A stretch of 43,961 nucleotides of DNA, taken from assembly GCA_949948985.1 (NCBI GenBank), contig CATLIG010000019.1, forward strand, positions 1 through 43,961, read 5' to 3'. Under the pieces are notes generated by a model, which did no database searches, was not told the origin of the DNA, and was given only the letters and a program-made list of their open reading frames with translations. Source of the DNA: an uncultured Clostridia bacterium. GTDB lineage: Bacteria; Bacillota; Clostridia; Lachnospirales; CAG-274. The stretch's first letter is position 1; the number at the start of each line of letters is the position of its first letter. A program made the translations under genes and the position numbers. Positions 27,704 through 36,486 of this stretch are shown piece by piece.

Positions 27704-28742
27704 AAAAGATTTTTATTTTGATTTACCAAAGGAATATATTGCTCAGACTCCTCTTAAAGACAGAGCTGCCGCAAAGCTTTTGGTTCTTGACAAAAAAACC
27801 GGAGAAATTGAACATAAAATATTTAAAAATATTTTATGTTATATAAAGCCTACAGATTGTATTGTTATTAACGATACAAAGGTTTTACCGGCTAGACTTA
27901 TAGGTGAAAAAGAAACAGGTGCTAAAATTGAAATTTTACTTCTTAAAAGAATTGACAGTGTTTTATGGGAAACCCTTGTAAAACCCGGGAAAAGAGCGAA
28001 AATAGGAGATAAGATTTTTTTTGGTAATGGTATTCTTAAAGCTGAAATTATTGATATTGCGGAAGAAGGAAATCGTATCGTTAGGTTTGAATATGACGGA
28101 GTTTTTGAAGAAATTCTTGATGAACTTGGGCAAATGCCTTTGCCTCCTTATATAACAGAAAAGCTTGAAGATAAAAATATGTATCAAACGGTTTACGCTA
28201 AAAATGACGGTTCTGCCGCAGCTCCTACTGCCGGTTTGCATTTTACGCCGCAGCTTCTTGATGAGATAGAAAAAAAAGGTGTAAAAATTGCTTCTGTTAC
28301 CTTACATGTAGGTCTTGGAACTTTTCGACCTGTTAAAACGGATAATATTTTAGAACATAAAATGCATTCGGAATTTTACTCTATTGATAAAAAACAGGCT
28401 GATATTATTAACGAAACTAAGAAAAATGGCGGAAGAATTATTTCTATAGGAACAACAAGTACAAGAACTCTTGAATCTGCTGCTGATGAAAATGGTTTTA
28501 TTAAATATGGAAGAGGCTGGACGGATATTTTTATTTATCCTGGCTATAACTTTAAAATTGTTGATTGTCTTATTACAAATTTTCATTTGCCTGAGTCTAC
28601 TCTTATTATGTTAGTTTCAGCACTTGCGGGAAGAGAAAATGTGTTAAACGCTTATAAAACAGCTATTGATGAAAAATACAGATTTTTTAGTTTTGGCGAT
28701 GCTATGTTTATAACGGATAATATAAAGGGAGGAAATTATTAA
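27696..28742 (+). CDS. queA: SAM:tRNA ribosyltransferase-isomerase (epoxyqueuosine synthesis)
   Basis: QueA transfers and isomerises the ribosyl part of S-adenosylmethionine onto preQ1 at tRNA position 34, giving epoxyqueuosine. The 348 residues match the family: [19 protein letters not shown] at the N-terminus, [12 protein letters not shown] near 52, [13 protein letters not shown] near 170, [13 protein letters not shown] near 200 and [17 protein letters not shown] near 297. ATG 27696 lies inside the end of the SpoIID gene, with AAAGG upstream. In many genomes tgt follows; here a TfoX-N gene follows instead, sharing one base with the queA stop. Confidence 0.95.
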   Translation: MNKKDFYFDLPKEYIAQTPLKDRAAAKLLVLDKKTGEIEHKIFKNILCYIKPTDCIVINDTKVLPARLIGEKETGAKIEILLLKRIDSVLWETLVKPGKRAKIGDKIFFGNGILKAEIIDIAEEGNRIVRFEYDGVFEEILDELGQMPLPPYITEKLEDKNMYQTVYAKNDGSAAAPTAGLHFTPQLLDEIEKKGVKIASVTLHVGLGTFRPVKTDNILEHKMHSEFYSIDKKQADIINETKKNGGRIISIGTTSTRTLESAADENGFIKYGRGWTDIFIYPGYNFKIVDCLITNFHLPESTLIMLVSALAGRENVLNAYKTAIDEKYRFFSFGDAMFITDNIKGGNY

Positions 28743-29077
28743 TGGCATCTAGTAAGGAATATCTTGATTTTATAACTGAACAGTTGTCAGAACTTGAAGA
28801 GAATACAATAAGTTTCAGAAGTATGATGGGTGAATATATCTTATACTATAAAGATAAAATTGCCGGAGGTATTTATGATAACAGGCTTTTGGTGAAAAAT
28901 GTGCAATCAGCGGAAAAAGTTATAAAAAATATCGTTTATGAAATACCTTATAAAGGTGCGAAAGAAATGATTTTGATTTCTGATGTTGAAGATAAAATGT
29001 TTTTAAAAAATCTTTTCGAGGAAATATACGATGAATTGCCGACAGGAAAAGCGCCTAAAGGAAAAAGTAAGAAATAA
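28742..29077 (+). CDS. TfoX N-terminal domain protein
   Basis: A 111-residue soluble protein with the TfoX-N-like fold: a helix (SKEYLDFITEQLSEL), then SFRSMMGEYILYYKDKIAGGIYDNRLLVKN, which resembles the SM.GEY.LY..GK..G...D..L.VK pattern of small stand-alone TfoX-N proteins in Firmicutes. The tail is basic (GKAPKGKSKK). Such proteins are unrelated in regulation to the Vibrio competence activator as far as known, and the function is unassigned. The ATG shares a base with the queA stop (TAATG), so it belongs to the same transcript. Confidence 0.8.
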   Translation: MASSKEYLDFITEQLSELEENTISFRSMMGEYILYYKDKIAGGIYDNRLLVKNVQSAEKVIKNIVYEIPYKGAKEMILISDVEDKMFLKNLFEEIYDELPTGKAPKGKSKK

Positions 29078-29149
29078 ACAGAGCCTTTTACAGTAATTGT
29101 CAATAAATGATTATATCCTGATTTATTGCTTATTTTGGAGGAACTTTAA

Positions 29150-30988
29150 ATGAGAGATGATATTTTACTGCGGGTTGACAAGCCTGCCAGATATATTGGT
29201 AATGAAATTAATATGGTTAAAAAAAATCCTGAGAATGTGGATATAAGATTCGCTTTTTGTTTTCCAGATGTATATGAAGTTGGAATGAGTCATGTGGGAT
29301 TGCAGATTTTATATTATTTTTTTAATAGGCGGAACGATATGTATTGTGAAAGATGTTTTGCGCCTTGGCACGATATGGAGGATATAATGCGAAAAGAAAA
29401 TATTCTTCTTTTTGCTCTTGAAACAGGAGATTCTTTAAGTAAATTTGATTTTATTGGATTTACTTTACAATATGAAATGAGTTTTACCAATATTATAAAT
29501 ATGATTGACCTTGCAGGTATCCCTATTTGGTCAAAAGAGAGAGGAGAGGAACATCCTATTATTATTGCCGGAGGTCCCTGTGCTTATAATCCTGAGCCTT
29601 TAGCTGATATTATTGATATATTTTATATAGGCGAGGGCGAGGTAAGCTATGACGAGCTTATGGATTTATATAAAGAAAATAAGAAAAATGGAGGAACAAA
29701 AAAAGAATTTTTGGAAAAAGCCTTAAAAATTGACGGAATTTATGTTCCTTGTTTTTATGAGGTTACTTATAAAGAAAATGGTGAAATTAAAACTTTTAAA
29801 GCTAATCATAAAGACGCTCCTGAAAAAGTTAGAAAAGTTATTGTAGATGATCTTGATAGAGTTTTTTATCCTGAAAAACAGCTTGTTCCTCTTATTGAAA
29901 CAGTGCATGACAGAGTGACTATGGAGGTTTTTAGAGGTTGTATACGGGGTTGTAGATTTTGTCAGGCAGGATATATATATCGTCCTGTGAGAGAAAGAAG
30001 CGCTGACAGTTTGCTTGATAAAGCTGATAATCTTGTTAAATTTTCAGGACACGAGGAAATATCTCTTACAAGTCTAAGTACAGCGGATTATCGTGAGTTT
30101 AAAAAGCTTGCAGAGGGGCTTGTGGATAAATTTTCAAAAGAACATATTAATATATCTTTGCCCTCACTAAGAATTGACGCTTTTTCTCTTGAGCTTATGA
30201 AAAAAGTTCAGGAAGTGAGAAGGTCAAGCCTTACTTTTGCACCAGAGGCAGGAACTCAAAGACTTAGAAATGTAATAAATAAGGGACTTACAGAAGATGA
30301 GATTTTAAATGGTTGTTCACTGGCTTTTGAGGGTGGGTGGAATAGGGTTAAACTTTATTTTATGGTGGGTCTTCCCACAGAAACAGATGATGATCTTATA
30401 GGAATAGCAAAGTTATCTTCAGCTATTGTTGATAAGTATTATGAAATGCCTAAAGAAAAAAGAAACAGAGGTGTATCAGTTGTTGTAAGTTCATCATGTT
30501 TTGTTCCTAAGCCATTTACACCTTTTCAATGGTCTCCTCAGGCAACGTTTAAAGAGTTTATGAAAAAACAGAAGCTTGTAAAAACAAGTATGGAAAGAAA
30601 ACAAATTAAATTTAATTACCATGAAGTACAGTTGAGCTCTATGGAAGGAGTTTTAGCGAGAGGTGACAGAAGAGTAGCTAAAGCTATTGTTAAAGCATGG
30701 GAAAAGGGGGCTAAATTTGACGGATGGAATGATTTATTTAAGTATGATATATGGGTTGAGGCTTTTGATGAAGTTGGCTTGGATATGGCTTTTTACGCTA
30801 ACAGGCAAAGGGAATATGATGAAATTTTACCTTGGGATTTTATTTCTATAGGAGTTTCAAAGAAGTTTTTTATAAATGAGATGGAAAAGTCACTTAAAGA
30901 GCAGATTACCCTTAATTGCCGTACGAAATGTGCTATGTGCGGAGCAAAGAGTTTTGGAGGCGGTGTATGCTATGAAGTACAGGATTAA
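29150..30988 (+). CDS. Radical SAM protein with B12-binding-like domain (TIGR03960 type)
   Basis: A 612-residue radical SAM protein of the family typically annotated TIGR03960. Residues about 1-190 resemble a cobalamin-binding-like domain (FCFPDVYEVGMSHVGLQIL, IIIAGGPCAYNPEPLADIID). The radical SAM core follows, with the 4Fe-4S ligands C264, C268 and C271 in RGCIRGCRFCQAGYIYRP, and FAPEAGTQRLRNVINKG near 365. The C-terminus carries a Cys-rich CRTKCAMCGAKSFGGGVC. Its reaction is not established. It always travels with the small DUF2344 protein that follows; here the two overlap by 17 bases. ATG 29150 follows GGAGG. Confidence 0.93.
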   Translation: MRDDILLRVDKPARYIGNEINMVKKNPENVDIRFAFCFPDVYEVGMSHVGLQILYYFFNRRNDMYCERCFAPWHDMEDIMRKENILLFALETGDSLSKFDFIGFTLQYEMSFTNIINMIDLAGIPIWSKERGEEHPIIIAGGPCAYNPEPLADIIDIFYIGEGEVSYDELMDLYKENKKNGGTKKEFLEKALKIDGIYVPCFYEVTYKENGEIKTFKANHKDAPEKVRKVIVDDLDRVFYPEKQLVPLIETVHDRVTMEVFRGCIRGCRFCQAGYIYRPVRERSADSLLDKADNLVKFSGHEEISLTSLSTADYREFKKLAEGLVDKFSKEHINISLPSLRIDAFSLELMKKVQEVRRSSLTFAPEAGTQRLRNVINKGLTEDEILNGCSLAFEGGWNRVKLYFMVGLPTETDDDLIGIAKLSSAIVDKYYEMPKEKRNRGVSVVVSSSCFVPKPFTPFQWSPQATFKEFMKKQKLVKTSMERKQIKFNYHEVQLSSMEGVLARGDRRVAKAIVKAWEKGAKFDGWNDLFKYDIWVEAFDEVGLDMAFYANRQREYDEILPWDFISIGVSKKFFINEMEKSLKEQITLNCRTKCAMCGAKSFGGGVCYEVQD

Positions 30989-31643
30989 ATTTACTAAGGT
31001 TGATAAAATTCGCTTTATCGGACATCTTGATTTATTAAAGCTTTTTCAAAGAGCTATCAAACGCGCTGAATTGCCTGTCGCTTATTCAAATGGGTTTAAC
31101 CCTCATCAACTTATTGGTTTTGCTGTTCCCTTACCTTTAGGCATGGCTAGTATCGGCGAATATGTTGATGTAGAATTTAAAGAAGAAATTGACAATTTAA
31201 CAATAAAAGACAATCTTAATAACGTTATGCCTGACGGAATTGAGATTATTGATGTAAGAAAGTTTACAGAAAAAGATAAAAGCTGTGCCTCAGTTCTTGA
31301 AGCGGCATTGTATGAAGTTTGTTTTGATGAAAAAATTTATGAGTTTTCTGATATCATCAGAAAAATGTTTTTACAGGATAGTTTTGAAATAGAAAGAACA
31401 AGCAAGCATAAAACAAAAGTTGTTAATATTAAACCGGATATTTTTTCTTTTGATGAAATTGAAAATGAAAAATATACAGTATTTAAAACCATTATATCAA
31501 CAGGAAGTCATAATAATTTAAAACCAGAGCTTCTTGTAAAGTATATTTATGGATTTATGGGCAGAGATTATGAACCGTTAAAAGTAAAATATAAAAGAAT
31601 AGAACTTTTTAAAAAAGATAATGGGCAATTTTTAAAATTGTAA
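30972..31643 (+). CDS. DUF2344 / TIGR03936 radical SAM-associated protein
   Basis: A 223-residue soluble protein starting MKYRIKFTKVDKIRFIGHLDLLKLFQRAIKR, the diagnostic opening of the DUF2344 family. ..PVAYSNGFNPHQLIGFAVPLPLGMASIGEYVDVEF is also a signature. Function unknown; it is the constant partner of the preceding radical SAM protein, with which it is fused in some genomes. I use ATG 30972, which follows GGCGGTG at 6 bases. The longer frame from 30876 lies inside the radical SAM gene and has no ribosome binding site. RNase G follows, as in many Clostridia. Confidence 0.92.
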   Translation: MKYRIKFTKVDKIRFIGHLDLLKLFQRAIKRAELPVAYSNGFNPHQLIGFAVPLPLGMASIGEYVDVEFKEEIDNLTIKDNLNNVMPDGIEIIDVRKFTEKDKSCASVLEAALYEVCFDEKIYEFSDIIRKMFLQDSFEIERTSKHKTKVVNIKPDIFSFDEIENEKYTVFKTIISTGSHNNLKPELLVKYIYGFMGRDYEPLKVKYKRIELFKKDNGQFLKL

Positions 31644-31650
31644 TATTTTT

Positions 31651-31715
31651 TAGCGAAACAATAAAATAATACCACGATAAATTTTTATGAAGTATAGTTG
31701 TTATAGTGTTTCGTT
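31651..31715. repeat. Imperfect inverted repeat before RNase G
   Basis: TAGCGAAACAATAA (31651) and TTATAGTGTTTCGTT (31701-31715) are imperfect complements. The GCGAAACAATAAAA word recurs at 35181. The upstream in-frame GTG at 31706 of the RNase G frame falls inside this repeat, which argues against using it as the start. Confidence 0.4.
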
Positions 31716-31768
31716 CTGAAAATTTTACTGATTACTATATTGACAATGATTTTGCAGGGGGTGACTTT

Positions 31769-33202
31769 TTGAAAAAAATTCTTATTGACTGCTTATCAGG
31801 ATTTTTTCGTACGGCTGTTATGGAAAACGGAGAGATGGTTGAACTTATTATTGAAGAAAAAAATAAAACGTTTACTGTCGGAAGTATTTATATGGGAGTT
31901 GTAAAAAAAATTTTGCCAAGTCAGTTTGCTTTTGTTGATATTGGAGATTCAATGAATACTTTTTTACCTATTACAGACAGCAAAGAAAAAAATATTTTTA
32001 ATTATAATGAAATAACAGAAAAAAATGAGTTGAAAATAAAGTGTGGAAATGAGATATTAGTACAGGTTATTAAAGAAGGTACGGAGGAAAAATGTCCGGT
32101 TGTAAGCAGTATGATTACTTTTTCAGGTAAATATATTGTTCTTTTGTTTAATGACAAGGGTATAAATATTTCAAAAAAAATAAACGATGATTCAGAAAGA
32201 GAAAAGCTTTTTTTACTTGGACAGAAAATTATTTCAGAGTATAATGATGAATTTGGTATTATAATGAGGACAAACTGTCTTGATGCAGATGAATTATGTA
32301 TTATTGACGAAGCGGAAAGTCTTATTTCAGAATATAATAATATTGTTAAAAAGGGTACTTACGCAAAAGCTCCTTCTGAAATTTACAGAGCTGAAAGTGA
32401 AACATATAAAGCTGTAAGAGATTTATTAAAAAGTAATAGTGACGAGATTATTATTAATGACGTTTATGAATATAATAATTTTGTTTTAAAGTATTCCGGA
32501 GTCGGAAAAGTAATTTTTTATAATGATATTGTTCCAATGTTTGACAATTTTTTTGCCGAAAAACAAGTTGAAAAAGCTCTACATAATAAAATATGGCTTA
32601 AATGCGGCGGATTTATTAAAATTGATTATACAGAAGCCTGTATTGTTATTGATGTAAATACAGGAAAACATTCAGGAAGAAGTCATAGAAAAACTATTCT
32701 TAAAACTAATATTGAAGCGGCTAAGGAAATAGCTAAACAATTAAGATTAAAAAATTTATCAGGTATTATTATTATTGATTTTATTGATATGCAGTTTTCA
32801 GATGACAGGAAAGAAGTCGAGGACGTTTTTAAAGATGAAATAAAAAGGGACAGAGTAGGGGTTACTGTTGTTGGAATGACAGAGCTTGGACTTATGCAGG
32901 TTACAAGAAAAAAAGTAAGGCAGCCTATATCAAAAATGTTGACGTGTAAATGTCCTTTATGTGGGGGAAACGGATTTATTTTTAATGAGTACTATATAGC
33001 GGAAAAAATAAAAAATGAAATATCTTCAATTTTTGCCCAGACTATTTACAAAAGAGTAATTGTTGAGGCAGGTAGTAATGTTATTGATATTCTTAAAGGG
33101 AAAAATAACGAGTACAGGTTGATTGAAGAAAAATTTGGAGGAAAGATTGAATTTAATATTATTTCTGTTCAAAAATTGGATTATTATATTAGAAAAATTT
33201 AA
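31769..33202 (+). CDS. rng: Ribonuclease G/E family endoribonuclease
   Basis: A 477-residue endoribonuclease that cuts AU-rich single-stranded RNA and matures rRNA ends. An S1-like RNA-binding domain lies at about 35-110 (GSIYMGVVKKILPSQFAFVDIG). The DNase I-like catalytic core has D295 (VIDVNTGKHSGR) and D337 (IIDFIDMQF), equivalent to the two metal-binding aspartates of E. coli RNase G/E. CKCPLCGG (C395, C398) is the Zn-link. The length fits RNase G rather than the long RNase E. TTG 31769 follows GGGGGTG at 5-6 bases and gives the usual MKKILID start. It follows the DUF2344 gene; the rplU cluster usual downstream is absent. Confidence 0.93.
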   Translation: MKKILIDCLSGFFRTAVMENGEMVELIIEEKNKTFTVGSIYMGVVKKILPSQFAFVDIGDSMNTFLPITDSKEKNIFNYNEITEKNELKIKCGNEILVQVIKEGTEEKCPVVSSMITFSGKYIVLLFNDKGINISKKINDDSEREKLFLLGQKIISEYNDEFGIIMRTNCLDADELCIIDEAESLISEYNNIVKKGTYAKAPSEIYRAESETYKAVRDLLKSNSDEIIINDVYEYNNFVLKYSGVGKVIFYNDIVPMFDNFFAEKQVEKALHNKIWLKCGGFIKIDYTEACIVIDVNTGKHSGRSHRKTILKTNIEAAKEIAKQLRLKNLSGIIIIDFIDMQFSDDRKEVEDVFKDEIKRDRVGVTVVGMTELGLMQVTRKKVRQPISKMLTCKCPLCGGNGFIFNEYYIAEKIKNEISSIFAQTIYKRVIVEAGSNVIDILKGKNNEYRLIEEKFGGKIEFNIISVQKLDYYIRKI

Positions 33203-33261
33203 AGAATAATATAATTTTTTTCGTATGTATTTTTACAGTAAATTAAGAAAGGAATGAAATT

Positions 33262-34980
33262 ATGAGAAAGTATAATGTTTTTTCAAAGCTTTTTACAGCA
33301 ATTTTGTGTATAAGTTTAATTTTTGGTGCTACCATGTGTTCAATAGATGCTGTTGAAAAAAATTCGGAAGATATGATTTCTGAAAAAAGTTTAAATAAAA
33401 AAGAAAGCAATAATGTTATAAATGAAGGATATATAAATAATAATGAGGATTTTAGAGGAGTATGGATTTCTACGGTATATAAAATTGATTATCCAAACGA
33501 AAATACAACAAATCCAGAAAAACTTAAAAAAGAAGCTGATGATATTCTTAACGATTGCAAACAAATGGGATTTAATGCAGTTATTTTTCAGGTAAGACCT
33601 ACGTCTGACGCTTTTTATAAATCATCTTTGTTTCCTTGGAGTAAATGGATTTCAGGAACAGAAGGTGTTGCTCCTGACGATGATTTTGACCCTCTTGAAT
33701 ATTGGGTATCACAAGCTCACAAAAATGGTATGGAATTTCACGCATGGATAAATCCTTTTCGCGTGACGACTCCGGCTGTGGAGGGTACGAATATTTTGTC
33801 AGACTTATCTGAAGACAGTGTTGTAAAACGTTATCCTGATTATATTGTAAAATATAAAGATTCTAATAACAGAGAAAGTTATTATATTAATCCGGGTTTA
33901 CCGGAAGCAAGAAAATTTATAGTAGACGGCGCTGTTGAGATTGTTAAAAATTATGATGTTGACGGAATACATATTGACGATTATTTTTACCCTGGTAAAG
34001 ATTTTAATGACGATGAGGCTTTTGAAAAATATGGTTCGGATTTTTCATCAAAAGATGATTGGAGAAGAGATAATATAGATTGTTTTATTAAAGAAATGAA
34101 CAAGCAAATACATGAGGCTGACATAGATGTACAATTTGGTGTAAGTCCTTCAGGTATATGGGCAAATAAATCTTCCTCGCCCCTTGGAAGTGATACAACA
34201 GGAATGGAGTCGTATACTTCTCTTTATGCTGATACTAGAAAATGGGCGTCTGAAGGATGGATTGATTATATTGCTCCTCAGATATACTGGAGTATTGGAA
34301 AAAAGGGTTCTGATTATAAAGTTCTTTCGGATTGGTGGAGTGATGTTGTAAAAAACAGTAAAACTAAGCTTTATATAGGTATAGCGGATTATAAAGCTGT
34401 TGATGCTAAAAGTTCAGATCCGTTTTTTAATGGCAGTGAAATTCAAAAACAAATGAAGATGAATGAGGAAAATGATATTATTAAAGGAGAAATTCATTTT
34501 GCGTATAACAGTATAAAAAAAGTTCCGGAACTGAAAAATAAAATTATCGCACAATATAATAAAAGCAATAGTGAAAATACAGATGGTGATTTAAATAATA
34601 ATCAGGTGAATATAGTAGGAAATGGAGATATAAGGGTTGTTGTTGATGGAAAAGATATTGTATTTGACCAAAAACCAATTATTGAAAATTCAAGAACTCT
34701 TGTTCCTATGAGAGCTATTTTTGAAGCACTTGGAGCAACGGTTGAATGGTTTCCTAAAAATGAAAGTATTACCGCTGTAAATAATGGAAAAACAATAACT
34801 ATGAAAATAGGAAATAAAAATATTTCTGTAAATGAAACGGATACTATTGTTCTTGATGTAGCACCTAAAATTATTAATTCAAGAACCCTTGTTCCTTTAC
34901 GCGCAGTATCAGAAGTATTTGATGCGGAGGTTGTTTGGGACAATAATTCAAGAACGGTCACTATAAAAACAAAGAAATAG
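33262..34980 (+). CDS. Secreted GHL10-type glycoside hydrolase-like protein with copper-amine-oxidase-like domain
   Basis: An exported 572-residue protein. The signal peptide covers about 1-30 (TAILCISLIFGAT); the Cys at 26 lacks a good lipobox. Residues 64 to about 410 are the GHL10 (DUF187) TIM-barrel domain: FRGVWISTVYKIDYP, FNAVIFQVRPTSDAFYKS, FHAWINPFRV, DGIHIDDYFYPG and DYIAPQIYWSIG. Relatives are thought to act on cell-wall or extracellular glycans, but the substrate is not known. Residues 451-572 form a copper-amine-oxidase-like domain (NSRTLVPMRAIFEALGATVEW, then NSRTLVPLRAVSEVF) like that in the amidase at 21438, which probably helps hold it at the cell surface. ATG 33262 follows AAAGGAATG. 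Confidence 0.9.
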   Translation: MRKYNVFSKLFTAILCISLIFGATMCSIDAVEKNSEDMISEKSLNKKESNNVINEGYINNNEDFRGVWISTVYKIDYPNENTTNPEKLKKEADDILNDCKQMGFNAVIFQVRPTSDAFYKSSLFPWSKWISGTEGVAPDDDFDPLEYWVSQAHKNGMEFHAWINPFRVTTPAVEGTNILSDLSEDSVVKRYPDYIVKYKDSNNRESYYINPGLPEARKFIVDGAVEIVKNYDVDGIHIDDYFYPGKDFNDDEAFEKYGSDFSSKDDWRRDNIDCFIKEMNKQIHEADIDVQFGVSPSGIWANKSSSPLGSDTTGMESYTSLYADTRKWASEGWIDYIAPQIYWSIGKKGSDYKVLSDWWSDVVKNSKTKLYIGIADYKAVDAKSSDPFFNGSEIQKQMKMNEENDIIKGEIHFAYNSIKKVPELKNKIIAQYNKSNSENTDGDLNNNQVNIVGNGDIRVVVDGKDIVFDQKPIIENSRTLVPMRAIFEALGATVEWFPKNESITAVNNGKTITMKIGNKNISVNETDTIVLDVAPKIINSRTLVPLRAVSEVFDAEVVWDNNSRTVTIKTKK

Positions 34981-35141
34981 TGAAATATAATGGATTGGTT
35001 AAAAACTATCATAATTATCTTGGCAGGTATTTTTTAGGTATTACTATAAAAATTAAGTTTTATTTAACATAAAAATAGTTTGTTAATTATTATTATGGCG
35101 GTTTTAATAAGTTTGATAAAATAATATAAGTTTATAAAAAA

Positions 35142-35194
35142 TTTTATTGTTGGATTATAGCAATACGCAAAATTTTTAATGCGAAACAATAAAA
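35142..35194. repeat. AT-rich inverted repeat (AACAATAAAA family)
   Basis: TTTTATTGTT (35142-35151) pairs perfectly over 10 positions with AACAATAAAA (35185-35194). It contains GCGAAACAATAAAA, also seen at 31653. It has no T-run suited to termination of the upstream gene. Confidence 0.4.
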
Positions 35195-35253
35195 GTATTC
35201 ATTAAAATATCAGAGTTATAAAATATTATTTGTTTATTTTTTTTATTAGAATT

Positions 35254-35410
35254 GTTCTAAATCATAGCAGTATTGTTTGACAGACGTTTTTTTGTCATAC
35301 TTTGTCTAGATTTTTTTGAAGGACTTGAAAAGTTACTGCAAAAATCAGGTTTTGTTTGACAAAAAAATCTCTTGTCAATCTCTGCTGCGGGGTTTAAGAC
35401 AGGTCTATTG
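35254..35410 (+). repeat. Intergenic repeat family 2, copy 2
   Basis: Similar along about 130 bases to 1938-2063, in the same orientation. Shared blocks include TTTGACAGACG, TTTGTCTAGATTTTTTTGAAG, TTGAAAAGTT and GGTTTAAGACAG. Internal short hairpins are TGACA..TGTCA near 35278 and the perfect TTGACAA..TTGTCAA near 35356-35378; the second is partly kept in copy 1. The ends (GTTCTAAATCATAGCAG and the complement of CTGCTGCGGGGTTTAAGAC) are imperfect inverted repeats. Confidence 0.6.
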
Positions 35411-35611
35411 TTTAACTACAGACAGCTTAATTATAAAAATCTTAAAAAAATTATCATAGATTGACATAAAAAACATCTATAAGTAGATATTTAGCAGTTA
35501 TCGAATAGATTATTGTAGTTTTCCATATTTTTAATCGTAAAATTCGGTATAAAAATCCTTTAAAAACAAATAATAGTCGTACAATCTTGTTTTTTTAGGA
35601 GGTAATACAAA

Positions 35612-36157
35612 TTGAAAGCAACAGGTATTGTTAGAAGAATAGATGATTTGGGTCGTGTTGTTATTCCAAAGGAGATAAGAAGAACTTTGAGAATAAGAGA
35701 AGGCGACCCACTTGAAATATTTACAGATAGAGAGGGAGAAATTATCTTAAAGAAATATTCTCCAATAGGCGAGCTTGGGGCGTTTGCTAAAGAATACGCT
35801 GAAAGTCTTGCTCAAAGCGTTGGTCATATCACTTGTATAGTTGATAAAGACCAGATTATCGCCGTTTCTGGCGGAGCTAAAAAAGATTTTATGGAAAAGC
35901 ACATTTCAGGCGATTTAGAGAAAGTAATGAATTCGAGAAATACTCATATTGCAGAAAGAAGTGATAAAGATTTTGTTCCTATTCTTGAAGATGATGACGA
36001 TTCAATGTATAATCACGAATTAATTACGCCTATTATATCAGAGGGTGATGTTCTTGGAGCCGTTGTAATGCTTTCCGATGATAAAAAAATGGGTGAGATT
36101 GAGGAAAAACTTGCTCAAACTGCTTCCGGTTTTTTAGGCAAACAAATGGAACAGTAA
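35612..36157 (+). CDS. spoVT: Stage V sporulation protein T
   Basis: A 181-residue transcription regulator that modulates forespore gene expression, mainly under sigma-G in Bacillus and Clostridium. Residues 1-50 are the AbrB-type swapped-hairpin DNA-binding domain (MKATGIVRRIDDLGRVVIPK, then RTLRIREGDPLEIF). Residues about 56-178 form the GAF-like C-terminal domain (LAQSVGHITCIVDKDQIIAVSGGAKKDF, ..LGAVVMLSDDKK), which separates SpoVT from the short AbrB. The start is TTG 35612, 8 bases after AGGAGG. It is a single-gene unit ended by a strong terminator. With the SpoIID-family gene it marks the host as an endospore former. Confidence 0.96.
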   Translation: MKATGIVRRIDDLGRVVIPKEIRRTLRIREGDPLEIFTDREGEIILKKYSPIGELGAFAKEYAESLAQSVGHITCIVDKDQIIAVSGGAKKDFMEKHISGDLEKVMNSRNTHIAERSDKDFVPILEDDDDSMYNHELITPIISEGDVLGAVVMLSDDKKMGEIEEKLAQTASGFLGKQMEQ

Positions 36158-36203
36158 AAAAATTCCGCTGAATACTATATTAGTATTTAGCGGAATTTTT
36201 AGT
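36156..36203 (+). terminator. Rho-independent terminator of spoVT
   Basis: AATTCCGCTGAATACT pairs with AGTATTTAGCGGAATT around a loop of about 6 bases and is followed by TTTTT. A-run before and T-run after make it potentially bidirectional. It begins inside the spoVT stop codon region. Confidence 0.88.
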
Positions 36204-36486
36204 ATTATACACATGGACTATAGTCTACGTTATTTAGTAATTTTTTATATTAACACAAATGGGGTTAATTAATTATTACAATTTACCGATATATAATAAA
36301 GAATTAATTATATTTTTTTACAAAAGCTTATTTACGGAAATTAAATATTTGTTGAATTTTATTGTTGAAGATATAACGGTGTGCAGCAATTATAATAAAA
36401 AAGATTTTATTTAAAATGAAAGTACTTTTTATTGTTTACTGATTTTACATATTAACATAAAACTTATTTTATCGGGGGTGGCAGTT

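Larger units (their letters stand above)
34981..35611. other. Gene-free region before spoVT
   Basis: No supported ORF. It contains an AT-rich inverted repeat at 35142-35194 (TTTTATTGTT..AACAATAAAA) and intergenic repeat family 2 copy 2 at 35254-35410. TTGACA near 35461, with TAGATA 17 bases on, is a weak promoter candidate. The last 15 bases hold the AGGAGG of spoVT. No obvious sporulation sigma-factor site could be fixed by eye. Confidence 0.5.

Noticed and set aside
30876-30971. Longer start for the DUF2344 gene
   Set aside because: It lies inside the radical SAM coding sequence without a ribosome binding site; the family opening motif begins at 30972.
31706-31768. Upstream GTG start for RNase G
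   Set aside because: It falls in an intergenic inverted repeat, lacks a ribosome binding site, and adds residues not typical of the family.
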